A stretch of DNA of 64,000 nt from Heliorestis convoluta (GCF_009649955.1 NZ_CP045875.1:2634501-2698500), one strand, 5' to 3'. Numbered from the stretch's first letter, positions 1 to 8,190 are shown. Notes: generated from the letters alone by a model not told the origin. Translations and numbers: made by a program.

Positions 1-30
1 CTTCAATCACGTTTGGAAGGGTGATGATAA

Positions 31-468
31 GTGACCTTTATAGAAAAAGAAATCATATTGGAAAAGTTATTAATTCTGAAAGGCTATTGCGAAGAACTAG
101 AGACAATTAGTGCACACCTTAGTGAAGAAGAGTATAAAAAAAATACCCTTCATAAAAGAGCTATTGAGCGAACGATTCAATTGATTGTAGAAGTGGCAAC
201 TGATATTAACAACATGATTCTCAAAGCGCTGAAAAAAGGACCGACCGCCGATTATTTTTCATCATTTATTGAATTAGGTGAAGCAGAAATCCTTCCTATA
301 GAGTTTGCACTAAAAATAGCGCCTTCTACAGGTTTGCGTAATGTCATTGTCCATGAGTACCAGAAAATTGATGATCATATTGTTTACAGCTCTATTCAAG
401 ATGTACTGACTTATTATGAGAAATATGTCCGATATATTTTCCGATATCTAGGGATGGATAGTGAATAA
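31..468 (+). CDS. HepT-like (DUF86/HEPN) toxin of a MNT/HEPN pair
   Basis: 145-aa all-helical protein. Residues 103-110 read RNVIVHEY, the R-x4-H-x-Y signature of HEPN RNases of the HepT/DUF86 family, which act as RNA-cleaving toxins restrained by a MntA nucleotidyltransferase. The start is GTG at 31, 10 bases after a GGAAGGGTGA ribosome site. Stop codons in the first 30 bases fit the 3' end of an upstream partner, most likely the antitoxin, that lies outside the window. The length is normal for the family and the motif is intact. Family assignment is confident; toxicity and the partner are inferred. Confidence 0.85.
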   Translation: MTFIEKEIILEKLLILKGYCEELETISAHLSEEEYKKNTLHKRAIERTIQLIVEVATDINNMILKALKKGPTADYFSSFIELGEAEILPIEFALKIAPSTGLRNVIVHEYQKIDDHIVYSSIQDVLTYYEKYVRYIFRYLGMDSE

Positions 469-473
469 AGCAA

Positions 474-520
474 AAAAGCACCTTCTGGGGTTTTATTACC
501 AGTAGGTGCCTTTTTGTTTT
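474..520. terminator. Intrinsic terminator after hepT-like gene
   Basis: A hairpin with arms close to GCACCT(T/A)CTGG and CCAGTAGGTGCC is followed by TTTTTG. It starts a few bases after the hepT stop. A near-identical hairpin recurs at about 4405-4443. Confidence 0.75.
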
Positions 521-537
521 CTTTCTTATAGTTTGTT

Positions 538-566
538 CAACCGGATAGAATACTTCCGCCTGGGTT
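538..566. terminator. CAACCGG...CCGCCTGGG hairpin (repeated terminator family)
   Basis: Imperfect copy of the AACCAACCGGATAAAATA hairpin that recurs at 1207, 12553, 18153 and 34283. Here it sits exactly at the 3' end of the minus-strand Rpn fragment and would terminate leftward transcription. Confidence 0.45.
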
Positions 567-1064
567 CTAGGAGCAACTCATGAGATATTTCTCAAGTTCT
601 TCAACCTTTTCAAAATCAAAAATTTTATCAGCAAGTATCTGTAAGGTGTTACAATCTTGTTCTTCTATAAGCTCAGCAAAAGCTGGTGAGAGCTTCCCAA
701 ACTTAATTGTTAGCTGGCGAAGTAGTGTTTCTGTCAGCGCTTTCTTTTTTCCTCGTTCTTCACCTAGTTCTTCGCCTTTTTTGATAATTTCTTGGTAGGC
801 AAGGGATTCCTCTAAGTTGATCAGTTCATCCACCTCCGTAAGAAATTGTATCATTAATTCTTGATTGTAAACGTATCCAACCAATAAAAGAGCTTGTAGT
901 AAAGCTTCTCTTTTTTCATGAACCGGTAGGGAGCTTTTAAGAATGGCGTCGGCGCTTCTAGACAGTTGCTTTGCGGGATTTTCTTTGTAACAACTACGAT
1001 CTACTACTGGAAGAAAAGCTAAAAGATTCGGATTCTTTTGCTGGAGAAGTTCTTCCTGTTTCAT
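567..1064 (-). pseudogene. Rpn-family nuclease, C-terminal fragment
   Basis: 165 codons that match the C-terminal half of the complete Rpn gene at 27587-28522: the SADAILKSSLP, EKREALLQALLL and KKKALTETLLRQL segments have clear counterparts. The PD-(D/E)XK catalytic half is absent and nothing in frame upstream restores it, so this is a 5'-truncated copy. Rpn proteins (recombination-promoting nuclease/putative transposase family) are DNA nucleases that often occur in many copies per genome. The fragment is unlikely to be active. Confidence 0.75.
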
Positions 1065-1206
1065 TGCTCCTAGATTCTGATAGTTCGATCATGCTATCAT
1101 CTCCACAAAGAATGTTCTAGCTTCTACTATGTAATTTATAACACTTTATAGGATGTCCATGTGTTCGTCTGGATAAGCACGCTAAAAGAAGTCTTAGCAC
1201 GCAAAA

Positions 1207-1236
1207 AACCAACCGGATAAAATATTTCCGCTTGGT
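1207..1236 (-). terminator. AACCAACCGG...CCGCTTGGTT terminator repeat
   Basis: The arms AACCAA-c-CGG and CCG-c-TTGGTT pair. On the minus strand the stem is followed by a T-run, so it terminates the minus-strand ORF at 1271. One of at least five copies in the window. Confidence 0.6.
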
Positions 1237-1270
1237 TACGCTTTTGTTGATCTTAGGTAGGCCAACGGTC

Positions 1271-1570
1271 TTACCTTTTTTCGAATTTATGATCCATCTC
1301 TGCTTTAAATTTTGCCTCATATAAAGCGATAAATCTTCGATCTTTACAATATTTTTCAAGTGATAAAAGAACTTTTGCTGTGTTAGCATCTTCATTACTC
1401 AATCGTTCTAAAACTTGACTAGCGTTTTCTTTTGTCAACCTATTATCACCATGCAAGTCCAGCATATCGCTGGTTATATCATAGATAAATTCAGGTTTGG
1501 CAAATAGAATTCTGTATATAGGATCGAATCGTGTATCTAGAAACACTTCCCACTTTTCCAACATATTCAT
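1271..1570 (-). pseudogene. Rpn-like (PD-(D/E)XK transposase family) C-terminal fragment
   Basis: About 100 codons from ATG at 1570, which has an AAGGATG ribosome site. The end of the protein (LERLSNEDANTAKVLLSLEKY, then LYEAKFKAEMD) resembles the C-terminal region of Rpn/PF12784-type proteins, where a conserved LYE-x-R/K-x-KA-x-x-D segment follows the nuclease domain. No catalytic domain is present. It is probably a remnant that kept an open frame. The assignment is by pattern only and is moderate. Confidence 0.45.
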
Positions 1571-1648
1571 CCTTTTTTGCGTTTTGCAGCATCCGAAATT
1601 AAAATTAACAACCGACTTCACTTGGTGATAAAATCACGGCATGAATGG

Positions 1649-2269
1649 TTACTTCATTTCTTTTTGCAGCTTCCGTACTTCTTCTATCTCTAGTCCCATG
1701 ATTTGAGCTACGAGAGTGACTTCGAGGCCGGCTTTTAGGGCGGCTATGGTTTTTTCTCGTAGGGTTTCTTGGCGGCCTTCTTCTCGACCTTCTTCTCGAA
1801 TCCATTGTTCGATTTCTGTCATTTTTAACACCTCCATTAATGCTTTTTTGGTGCTTTGGGAAAGAAAGGTGTCCGATATGGCTATGATAGCTCCGATTAC
1901 AAAGAAGCTATTTGGTGACTTTAGGGTTTTGGCTAGTTTTACTGCTTCTATGGTTCTTTCTTCTTTGTCTTTCTTGCTTTTCATGAAGGGGAGGAAGATT
2001 AGTTTGAGTTGGTCATAGTCGTCGAGGTCTTCTCCTTTTTCTGCTTTTTGCTTGATTCTTGCTAGTTCTTTGTCTCCGTCGTGACCTTTGAAGTATAGAT
2101 TTTTTACTTTGTAGCTGAGCGAGCCCATATCTAAGTCTTCTATAGATTCTTCTACGTCTCCTGCGTATAGGATGACTGTCTGAACTGGTTTGTTGTGCCG
2201 CTCTACGATTCGGGCTCCGTAAAAAGCGATTCTTCTGAGGTCACTGAGGGCTTGGGTTTTTGTTCCTTT
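1649..2269 (-). pseudogene. Rpn-family nuclease, 5'-truncated
   Basis: The open frame runs from an in-frame TAA near 2269 to 1649. It contains LRRIAFYGARIVERHNKPVQ and a VILYAGDVEE strand typical of the second half of Rpn nucleases, a helical middle, and a C-terminal REEGREEGRQE stutter, a hallmark of this family. No start codon precedes the conserved LRR segment, and the N-terminal nuclease core (IEFQ motif) is missing. The first ATG (2128) would give only a 159-aa fragment, so it is a decayed copy. Confidence 0.65.
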
Positions 2270-2520
2270 TTAGCTGCTGTTATGTGTTGTTTCGATTGCT
2301 TTATGGTTTTATTTGGTTTCCATCTGCTTGTATTTTATCATATCTTTTTCCTTTTCGGAATGCCTGTTCCTGAAATATTTTTTCTTTTTCTTTTGTTGAT
2401 TGTTCTTACTTTGTGCAAGTCCTTTCTTTTATTTTAGCAGTTATGGAGTTGTTTGCGTAGTTTTTTTGTTTGCTTTTGTTCTTACCTGTGATTAAATGGT
2501 TATTTTTTCTGTGTGGGTTT

Positions 2521-3039
2521 GCTGGTCATGTCATTACCTCCATCATTTCTATTTTAGGGTGAAAGACAGGAAAAGCGACAACGTCAGTTTTAGCCTTGAC
2601 CATCTACTTGATAGTTGGTATTGATAGGTAAAGTCTTTTTTCTCCTGCTTTCCAAAAATGCGACGAATAGAAATCATCTTTTCATTAGAAGAAAACATGA
2701 TTCCTCTGGCAAACTGCTTTTTGTGGTTCCTGTAACCATTGGGTTCCTGTTCACTGAAGGCACGTGTCCTTATGAATCTCAAAAAGACTCTTGGCAGAAG
2801 AATCATTTATAGATAGCTCTGTATGAGAAAGGTAATAATGATACAACGTCAGTTAAGCGTAAATCTTCACTCTGTCAAAGAGCGGGTGTAAGATTCGCAA
2901 TGATGCGTAAGTATTTCACTATTACCGGTGAAAAGAAGCTATCTCTTAGACCTTGGGAATAGACAAAACAAAAACGACTGCCGCGCTGGCACTTTATTTC
3001 TCTTTCATGTCTTTGTTGGAGATGTTAAAATAAGGATAG
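2521..3039. repeat. Remnant of IS110 left-end non-coding region
   Basis: About 520 bp nearly identical to 27040-27560, the region from the start codon of the IS110-family transposase outward. The similarity begins exactly at the transposase start-codon segment (GCTGGTCATG) and ends at TAAGGATAG, just before an Rpn gene in both places. The transposase gene is missing here. The minus-strand reading frame inside it (85 codons) is matched at 27045-27326, but I see no protein signature in it. IS110 elements carry their guide (bridge) RNA in this end, so an RNA function may be what is conserved. Confidence 0.65.
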
Positions 3040-3042
3040 CCT

Positions 3043-3450
3043 ATGGTAGATCGAGAATCTTATAACGAAAAACCTCAAGAGCATTTAAACAAAAGTACTG
3101 AAGCTATTCTGAACAGTTCTTTACCTACTCATGAGAAAAGGCAAGTTCTAATGCAAGCAAGTTTATTGGCCGGTCTTGTCCATGATGAAGTGTTGATTAA
3201 AAGAATATTTTCGGAGGTGGAAAACATGATTAACATAGAAGAGTCTTCTACCTATCGTCTTATTATTGAGCGGGGTGAAAGGAAAGCGCTGTCGGAAGCT
3301 CTAATTCGTCTGCTCACAATTAAGTTTGGTGAGCTATCACCGACTTACGCTGAACGAATTCAAGAGCAAGAATTAACGGCGTTGCAGACTCTTACTGACA
3401 AAATCTTTGAATTGGATAAGCTAGAAGATCTAGAGAAATTTCTTCATTAA
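3043..3450 (+). pseudogene. Rpn-family nuclease with N-terminal deletion
   Basis: 135 codons starting MVDRESYNEKPQEHLNKSTE, aligned with the C-terminal half of the intact Rpn protein at 27587-28522. The upstream 520 bp is the same as at the intact locus, so about 0.5 kb encoding the PD-(D/E)XK core was deleted. The deletion created an ATG (3043) placed correctly after AAGGATAG, so the fragment may be translated, but it lacks the nuclease active site. Confidence 0.7.
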
Positions 3451-3569
3451 TATTAAAGAATTTGAGTATGCACAGGTCACGTTGACTTGTGCTTTTTCTT
3501 AGCCAATCCCGCTCTTTTCCAAAACTACCGCCATAACTAATTTTTCTGTCTCTTCCATGACAGAATCGT

Positions 3570-3840
3570 TATTAATTAAAAAGTCTTGCGGGAGGTGGAA
3601 AACATGATTAACTTAGAAGAATCTTCCATCTATCGTCTTATTATTAAGAAAGGCGAAGAGCGGGGTAAAAGAAAAGCATTAACAGAAATGCTAATTCAGC
3701 AACTGACAGCTAAGTTCGGAAAGCTCTCGCCTGACTATTCAGAGCGTATTAAAGAGCAGGAGCTTGAGACATTGCAAGTTCTAGTTGCTAAGATCTTTGA
3801 GTTCAACAAACCAGAGGATCTTGAGGAATACCTTCACTAA
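3570..3840 (+). pseudogene. Rpn-family nuclease, C-terminal fragment
   Basis: A second, tandem Rpn tail. The last 80 codons (KRKALTEMLIQQLTAKFGKL onward) are nearly identical to the end of the intact gene at 28522. The homology begins abruptly near 3570, inside the gene. The sequence downstream (3841-4300) is also shared with the module at 28.5 kb, so this fragment is the left edge of a collapsed module copy. Confidence 0.75.
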
Positions 3841-3920
3841 AAATCGTACTGATTGGGACTATGCACAGGCTTATTGGAGCTTGTGCTTTTTCTTTGCCAA
3901 CTTTTCTTTTCGGCGTACTC

Positions 3921-4162
3921 CTACATCTCGCTTTTTTCCATCGCTTCTATCATAACTCGCTTGCCTGGTCTTGTATAAACCATGGTGGTGTCTAAGCTTT
4001 CATGGCCCAGCACCGTTGCCACAGTAACGATATCGGCACCTGATTGGATCATGTTGGTGGCTGCTGTGTGACGAAGGGTGTGGGGTGTTAGATTCTCGAT
4101 TCCTGATCTTTGGGCATAGTCCGTTAAGATCTGCTCTACTCGTCGGATTGATAGAGGATCTC
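3921..4162 (-). pseudogene. Tyrosine recombinase 1, C-terminal remnant
   Basis: About 80 C-terminal codons of the 297-aa recombinase found intact at 7297-8190 and 28604-29497, including the HTLRHTAAT box, LGHESLDTTMVY and the terminal EKSEM. At about 4162 the homology jumps from inside the gene to sequence normally 0.5 kb upstream of its start (the TTCACTCCCTG segment at 29655). The two joints share ATCT, so a short-homology deletion removed the N-terminal two thirds. Confidence 0.75.
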
Positions 4163-4404
4163 CCCTTCACTCCCTGTTTTGAAAAAGGTACACGACTTAC
4201 GACCAACTACTCGGTGAAAGCTTAATTGTTTTTAGCTCATGCAAAGCTGGTCTTTCCTCTTCGATGCATTGCATTGGTCTGTCTGCTTTGTCGTTGTCGT
4301 GTTATAGGTGAACCCTTGTTGAGGTTTGTTTTTTACATTGCTAGGTAATAGCAGGGGGGTTTTGTAGGCACTTATGATGTTTGGTGCGGTATGCTTAAAG
4401 TAAA

Positions 4405-4443
4405 AAGGCACCTACTGGGGTTTTGTTCCCAGAAGATGCCTTT
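4405..4443. terminator. GGCACCTACTGG hairpin
   Basis: GGCACCTACTGGGG and CCCAGAAGATGCC form a stem followed by TTTG. It is the same hairpin family as at 474-520. No intact gene ends here on the plus strand, so it is probably left over from a lost gene. Confidence 0.5.
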
Positions 4444-4523
4444 GGTTATAGGTGTTTTATGTTGTAGTATAATTTTCAGAATTATTCATAATTGATCCTA
4501 AGTTGTATGAGGGTACGCCCCCC

Positions 4524-4565
4524 TGCTGGATAAGACTACCTTGGCAGTCTTATCCAGGCGAGCAA
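4524..4565. repeat. Cargo-boundary hairpin, copy 1
   Basis: Perfect 12-bp inverted repeat CTGGATAAGACT / AGTCTTATCCAG around ACCTTGGC, followed by GCGAGCA. It ends 7 bases from the stop codon of the HIRAN gene. Related hairpins occur at 6285-6310 (half), 18975-19015 and 35110-35151, each next to the 3' end of a cargo gene. There is no T-run, so a plain terminator role is unlikely. Confidence 0.7.
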
Positions 4566-4572
4566 GAGTGGC

Positions 4573-5346
4573 TTATGATAGCACTGATGAAAGCATTCGT
4601 TTTGTTTCTTTGTTTGCATTTTCCTCAATACTAAAAGGTGTACTGATACATTTAATTTTTACCCACCAATGGGCTGTTGCTTTTTCATTTACATATTCAA
4701 TACAAGCCCTTATTTTAGCTCCTTGATTTAACAATGAATTCAATGCCTCAGTGTAAAAAGCAGGTACATATCCCAGACAGAGACCTGAGTGAGTATAAAT
4801 GGCTATAGCATTAGGATCACTGGGGTTTTCTGGTTCTTGCATTAAGTGTACTGAATCATTTATGGACAAGTATTTTTGCCAATCGGAAGGTAATTTCTGA
4901 TGCCGCATACCATGAACAAAGCAAGTAATAAGTGTATTGCCATTATCATCTATAAAGATCGGTTCTTCAAAAGAATAAGTGTCATTCGCTATGCGTCCAC
5001 GAGTTCGTCGTAACAAATCCATTTTACTGCAGTTATTCGTCAAGCCTAAATCAGAAAGAATGGAATCGAAATCTAGGCGATCAATCGAGGGCAACCGACG
5101 ATCAAAAGCAGGGAAAAGTTTATGAGAGATATATAATCGTTGTCTGTCTGGAAAACTAGGGTGGAGTGAGTAACCATCTTGTAAAGCATGCTCTAGCTTA
5201 CGATTCTCTGCCTTTTCATACCATGTATAGGTGAATGTATATTGATCATTTTTTAATGTTAGTGTTCCAACGTGATAGTATTGTCGACTCCGTGGGTTTT
5301 GCCATGCCAGCCAGAGTACTTCTGCGTTAGACAAAATATAGTTCAC
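4573..5346 (-). CDS. HIRAN-domain protein with HipA-N-like N-terminus
   Basis: About 257 aa. The C-terminal half carries a HIRAN-type domain: CFVHGMRHQ, then LMQEPENPSDPNAIAIYT and GLCLGYVPAFY, the usual core of this DNA-binding fold. The N-terminal part (WLAWQNPRSRQYYHVGTLTL and YTFTYTW) has the pattern of the small N-subdomain of HipA kinases. The GTG at 5346 overlaps the TGA of the upstream kinase gene; TTG at 5334, 11 bases after AAGGAG, is the alternative. An in-frame extension into the kinase gene exists but is not needed. Translational coupling suggests a kinase/partner pair, as in split HipA systems where a separate small protein controls the kinase core. Confidence 0.7.
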   Translation of the reverse strand: MNYILSNAEVLWLAWQNPRSRQYYHVGTLTLKNDQYTFTYTWYEKAENRKLEHALQDGYSLHPSFPDRQRLYISHKLFPAFDRRLPSIDRLDFDSILSDLGLTNNCSKMDLLRRTRGRIANDTYSFEEPIFIDDNGNTLITCFVHGMRHQKLPSDWQKYLSINDSVHLMQEPENPSDPNAIAIYTHSGLCLGYVPAFYTEALNSLLNQGAKIRACIEYVNEKATAHWWVKIKCISTPFSIEENANKETKRMLSSVLS

Positions 5347-6224
5347 TCCTTTAACATTCGAGCCCACTCTATAATTTTCTTTATTCGAAAGGGAATTATC
5401 GCTAATAGCCATTCCCGTTGATACCTTGTAATATACTCCAGTGAGCAAATGAAATCTTCATAACAAGGTATGTCGAATGCTTCTATTTTTATAAGATTCC
5501 GATCAAACTCAACGGGATAGTACTTCGAAAGATATGTCAGCAAATCTATTGCACTTACTTTTTTCTTTTCAAACAATCCCGCTTTTACTTTTGTGTTCTT
5601 TATGTATTTATCAAGCTTTTGAGGGTTATCGAGATATGCTTGAAGACTTTGATCATCAAAACGAAATCCAAGAGATGCTCCATTATCATAAATGGGCGAT
5701 AACTTTACATAACCGGACGAAAAAAATAACAAAGACCAATTATAAGGATGGCGATCTTGATTGCCAATAAGTATATCAAAAATAAGCATTGATATGAAGT
5801 CTTCTTTTATCTGACTCCAATAATCAAATTCTTCCACAATTTGAAATCCAGCTTTAATTAAATCCATTTTGTTTAATGAAGATTCTTGTAAGAGTGAGTA
5901 ACCAGATGTCAAACTACTTAATAATGCGCCTCCTTCTTCCGCCATATCACATCCTTGTTCCTCAACGAAATTGCGTAGAAGGCAACCTCTTTTTCCATGG
6001 CGAACCACAATTTCAACAGTCATGGTCTCTAGTCCGTAAATTCTACCAATTTTTGCTGCAATTAATTCTGTGATGTCTTCCCAGGAAACACCTACCGCGA
6101 ATGACCGTGGATATTTTATGAGGTACGTCAAATTGTCAGGAGACCTAAGCTCTTCTTTCTCTAAAGTACTTTTCCCACCAAATCCAATATGCTCCCACTT
6201 ACTAATATCTTCAAACAAAAGCAA
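5343..6224 (-). CDS. HipA-like serine/threonine kinase
   Basis: 293 aa. The HipA C-terminal kinase core is clear: DILIGNQDRHPYNWSLL (catalytic GNxDRHxxN loop) followed by LSPIYDNGASLGF (metal-binding D segment). The full HipA family has about 440 aa because it begins with an N-terminal subdomain; here that part is absent and a similar segment is in the next gene. HipA kinases phosphorylate tRNA synthetases or other translation targets and act as toxins. The start is ATG at 6224. It forms a two-gene operon with the HIRAN gene. Kinase family confident; toxin role and target inferred. Confidence 0.8.
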   Translation of the reverse strand: MLLFEDISKWEHIGFGGKSTLEKEELRSPDNLTYLIKYPRSFAVGVSWEDITELIAAKIGRIYGLETMTVEIVVRHGKRGCLLRNFVEEQGCDMAEEGGALLSSLTSGYSLLQESSLNKMDLIKAGFQIVEEFDYWSQIKEDFISMLIFDILIGNQDRHPYNWSLLFFSSGYVKLSPIYDNGASLGFRFDDQSLQAYLDNPQKLDKYIKNTKVKAGLFEKKKVSAIDLLTYLSKYYPVEFDRNLIKIEAFDIPCYEDFICSLEYITRYQREWLLAIIPFRIKKIIEWARMLKE

Positions 6225-6284
6225 CGCCTTCTTTGCTCTAGTTTTTATCTATATTTTACCATGCATATTGTGTTTGGTAAAAGG

Positions 6285-6310
6285 ATTCCACAGACTTATC
6301 CAGGTGAGCA
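6285..6310. repeat. Cargo-boundary hairpin, half copy
   Basis: ACTTATCCAGGTGAGCA matches the right arm and GAGCA tail of the hairpins at 4524 and 35110; the left arm is lost. It lies four bases from the stop codon of the nucleotidyltransferase gene, the same placement as the full copies. Confidence 0.5.
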
Positions 6311-6313
6311 CTC

Positions 6314-6634
6314 TTAAACAACTTTTAAACCACTTTTTATAACTTCTTTGGCCTCTGGATTATTCTCGTGAAAATCATCAACCAAAAAAGGATGAGGCTC
6401 AATTCGATAGTCTATTTTTCTTCTTAATTTCATTAAACGAAATGTATCTTCAACCAAATCACCTGTGAAGTTTTCTGCAACCACAGCAACATCTATATCA
6501 CTGTCTTCTGTATGGTTACCTTTGATATAGGAACCATACAGATAAATCTCTTTTAACTTAAACTCTTTGTTTACCTGCTCTGCATATTGCAATACAATTT
6601 TTTTTATTTCTTCTCTAACATTGCTATCAACCAT
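6314..6634 (-). CDS. MNT-type nucleotidyltransferase (MntA-like antitoxin)
   Basis: 106 aa with the minimal nucleotidyltransferase signature LYGSYIKGN...DSDIDVAVV (G-S, then D-x-D). Proteins of this type (MntA) adenylylate the HEPN toxin HepT and neutralise it. The start, ATG 6634, lies inside the 3' end of the HEPN frame upstream, giving a 31-base overlap. The gene looks intact while its HEPN partner has an internal deletion, so it may now be an orphan. Confidence 0.8.
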   Translation of the reverse strand: MVDSNVREEIKKIVLQYAEQVNKEFKLKEIYLYGSYIKGNHTEDSDIDVAVVAENFTGDLVEDTFRLMKLRRKIDYRIEPHPFLVDDFHENNPEAKEVIKSGLKVV

Positions 6635-6783
6635 TCTCGCAACTCCTTAATCTCATTAATTCTTTCACTTGTATATTTTTACAAACTCCAAGAATAGTCA
6701 TTGCTATTAAATAAGTTCATCATAGTACGAAAGTCATTGTCTGATGTATTTCTCCAAAATTTAATCAGTTCTTCTTTTTTCAA
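6604..6783 (-). pseudogene. HEPN-domain toxin, internally deleted
   Basis: From TTG at 6783 (good AGGTG site) the reading frame gives KKEELIKFWRNTSDNDFRTM and then NSNDYSWSL, the N-terminal helix of standalone HEPN proteins, then stops at TAA (6679-6681). Directly after it the frame gives YTSERINEIKELREWL and IAMLEKK-stop, the family's C-terminal helix. The roughly 70 residues between, which carry the catalytic R-x4-6-H, are gone. The toxin is almost certainly dead. Confidence 0.7.
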
Positions 6784-7068
6784 GTTTAACACCTGCCTTT
6801 TATTTTTATTATACCATAAATAGTAAGTTATGTAAAAAGAAGATGATGCTCTTTTCTTAACAGCTTGGAAATTGTCCATAATAAGAAGCACAAAACCTGC
6901 ACGAGTAGCCTAGCCTTCCTCAATAGGCCACCACTGCAATCAACTCAAAGCCTTCTTAAACCTTTCTATGTAATTCATCAAAGTTTGTGTCGAGTAGTTG
7001 AGCTTCTATTGGTTACAATCTGAAAAAAGGGTGAGGACGTATCTGAGCATGTTATTTAGCTAATTTTT
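6784..7068. other. Intergenic region, no gene recognised
   Basis: AT-rich sequence ahead of the HEPN remnant, presumably its promoter region, then short unrelated sequence up to the Rpn fragment. I see no hairpin, repeat or ORF that I can support. Confidence 0.4.
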
Positions 7069-7291
7069 GCTTCCGATGAAGTTTTCATTATGGATGGACC
7101 AGAAGGGAAACTTATCTGTCATATCGAATTCCAAAGCTACAATGCGAAGGACATGCCTTATCGGATGTTGCGTTACGCTTTAGAAGTTCATAAGCGTAAA
7201 AAGTTGCCCATTAATCAGTTGGTTGTATACTTTGGTCAGAAAAAATTAACCATGAAAGAACGAATCAAGTACTTTATTGGTCCAGGACAGC
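7069..7291 (+). pseudogene. Rpn-family nuclease, internal fragment
   Basis: Encodes DEVFIMDGPEGKLICHIEFQ and continues through the MPYRMLRYALEVHKRKKLPI region to FIGPGQ, the catalytic core part (IEFQ) of the Rpn gene at 27587-28522, cut at both ends. Its right edge is fused to CTCCTACATCTCGC, the sequence that lies just beyond the Rpn gene in the module at 28.6 kb. The Rpn C-terminus and spacer were deleted. Confidence 0.7.
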
Positions 7292-7296
7292 ACCTC

Positions 7297-8190
7297 CTAC
7301 ATCTCGCTCTTTTCTAACGCTTCTGTCATAACACGCTTGCCTGGTCTTGTATAAACCATGGTGGTGTCTAAGCTTTCATGGCCCAGTACCGTTGCGACAG
7401 TGACGATATCGGCACCTGATTGGATCATGTTGGTGGCTGCTGTGTGACGGAGGGTGTGGGGTGTTAGATTCTCGATTCCTGATCTTTGGGCGTAGTCCGT
7501 TAAGATCTGCTCTACTCGTCGGATTGATAGAGGATCTTTGAGGCAATCTCTTGATGGAAAAAGCCATTCTGTCTCTATTTTCTTTTGCTCTCTTTCTTCT
7601 AGCCACTCTTGGATTGCTTTTCTGGCTTCATTGGGAACAGGGACTTCTCGCCACTTGAATCCTTTGCCTGAGCGGACGGTTACAAAACCTTGTCGTTCGC
7701 CCATGTTTATGTCTGTGGTTTTTAAGCTAACGACTTCTCCAACTCTTAGTCCACAAGAAAGCATCAAGCGGATTAGAGCTGTATCTCTTGCTTTTGCTTT
7801 TCTTTCAACCTGGCGAAGCAAGCGGTTCTGCTCTTTGCGCTCTAATGCTTTTGGTGGGCTTTTCTGTTGCCTTGCTAGCTTGGGGAATGTGGGTAGACGG
7901 TCTATGTAGCCCACTTCTTCTGCCCACTTTAGGTAGCTTTTCAGTCCGATGAGACGGCGGTTCAAGCTAGCTGGCTTCATGGAGCGATTGTTGCGAAGGT
8001 AGGACTGGTATTCACGCAGGTCTATTGATGTGATCTCTTCTGGCTTTGGAATGCTTCCTTGTGACTGTTGGTGCCATGTGCAGTACGACATGACGTCTTC
8101 TGTGTAAGCTTCTATTGTTCTTTGCGAAGCTCCACGCTCTAGGAGGAAGTCTTGAAATGACTCTAAAAAATTAGACGAAGCTTTTTTCAT
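7297..8190 (-). CDS. Tyrosine recombinase 1 (XerC/XerD-like)
   Basis: 297 aa, the normal size for Xer-type recombinases. A SAM-like core-binding domain occupies residues 5-95 and the catalytic domain about 110-290. All active-site residues are visible: R149 (CGLRVGE), K176, H245-x-x-R248 (HTLRH), H271 (LGHES) and Y280 (TTMVYTRP). Nearly identical to 28604-29497. It faces away from the iteron region. In plasmid-like elements such enzymes resolve multimers or integrate; which applies here cannot be told from sequence. Confidence 0.88.
   Translation of the reverse strand: MKKASSNFLESFQDFLLERGASQRTIEAYTEDVMSYCTWHQQSQGSIPKPEEITSIDLREYQSYLRNNRSMKPASLNRRLIGLKSYLKWAEEVGYIDRLPTFPKLARQQKSPPKALERKEQNRLLRQVERKAKARDTALIRLMLSCGLRVGEVVSLKTTDINMGERQGFVTVRSGKGFKWREVPVPNEARKAIQEWLEEREQKKIETEWLFPSRDCLKDPLSIRRVEQILTDYAQRSGIENLTPHTLRHTAATNMIQSGADIVTVATVLGHESLDTTMVYTRPGKRVMTEALEKSEM

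Noticed and set aside
1605-1805. Arginine-rich 66-codon minus-strand ORF
   Set aside because: It is the shifted frame of the REEGREEG repeat in the Rpn pseudogene.
2195-2437. 80-codon hydrophobic plus-strand ORF
   Set aside because: It overlaps the antisense of an Rpn pseudogene and AT-rich sequence, lacks a ribosome site, and its hydrophobicity comes from T-rich DNA.
4524-4565. Integron attC site
   Set aside because: The conserved GTTRRRY/RYYYAAC core is absent and there is no IntI-type integrase, so only an analogy is claimed.
7376-7606. 76-codon minus-strand ORF, also at 4000 and 28683
   Set aside because: Although present in all module copies it is the alternative frame of recombinase 1, whose catalytic residues are conserved in the main frame.
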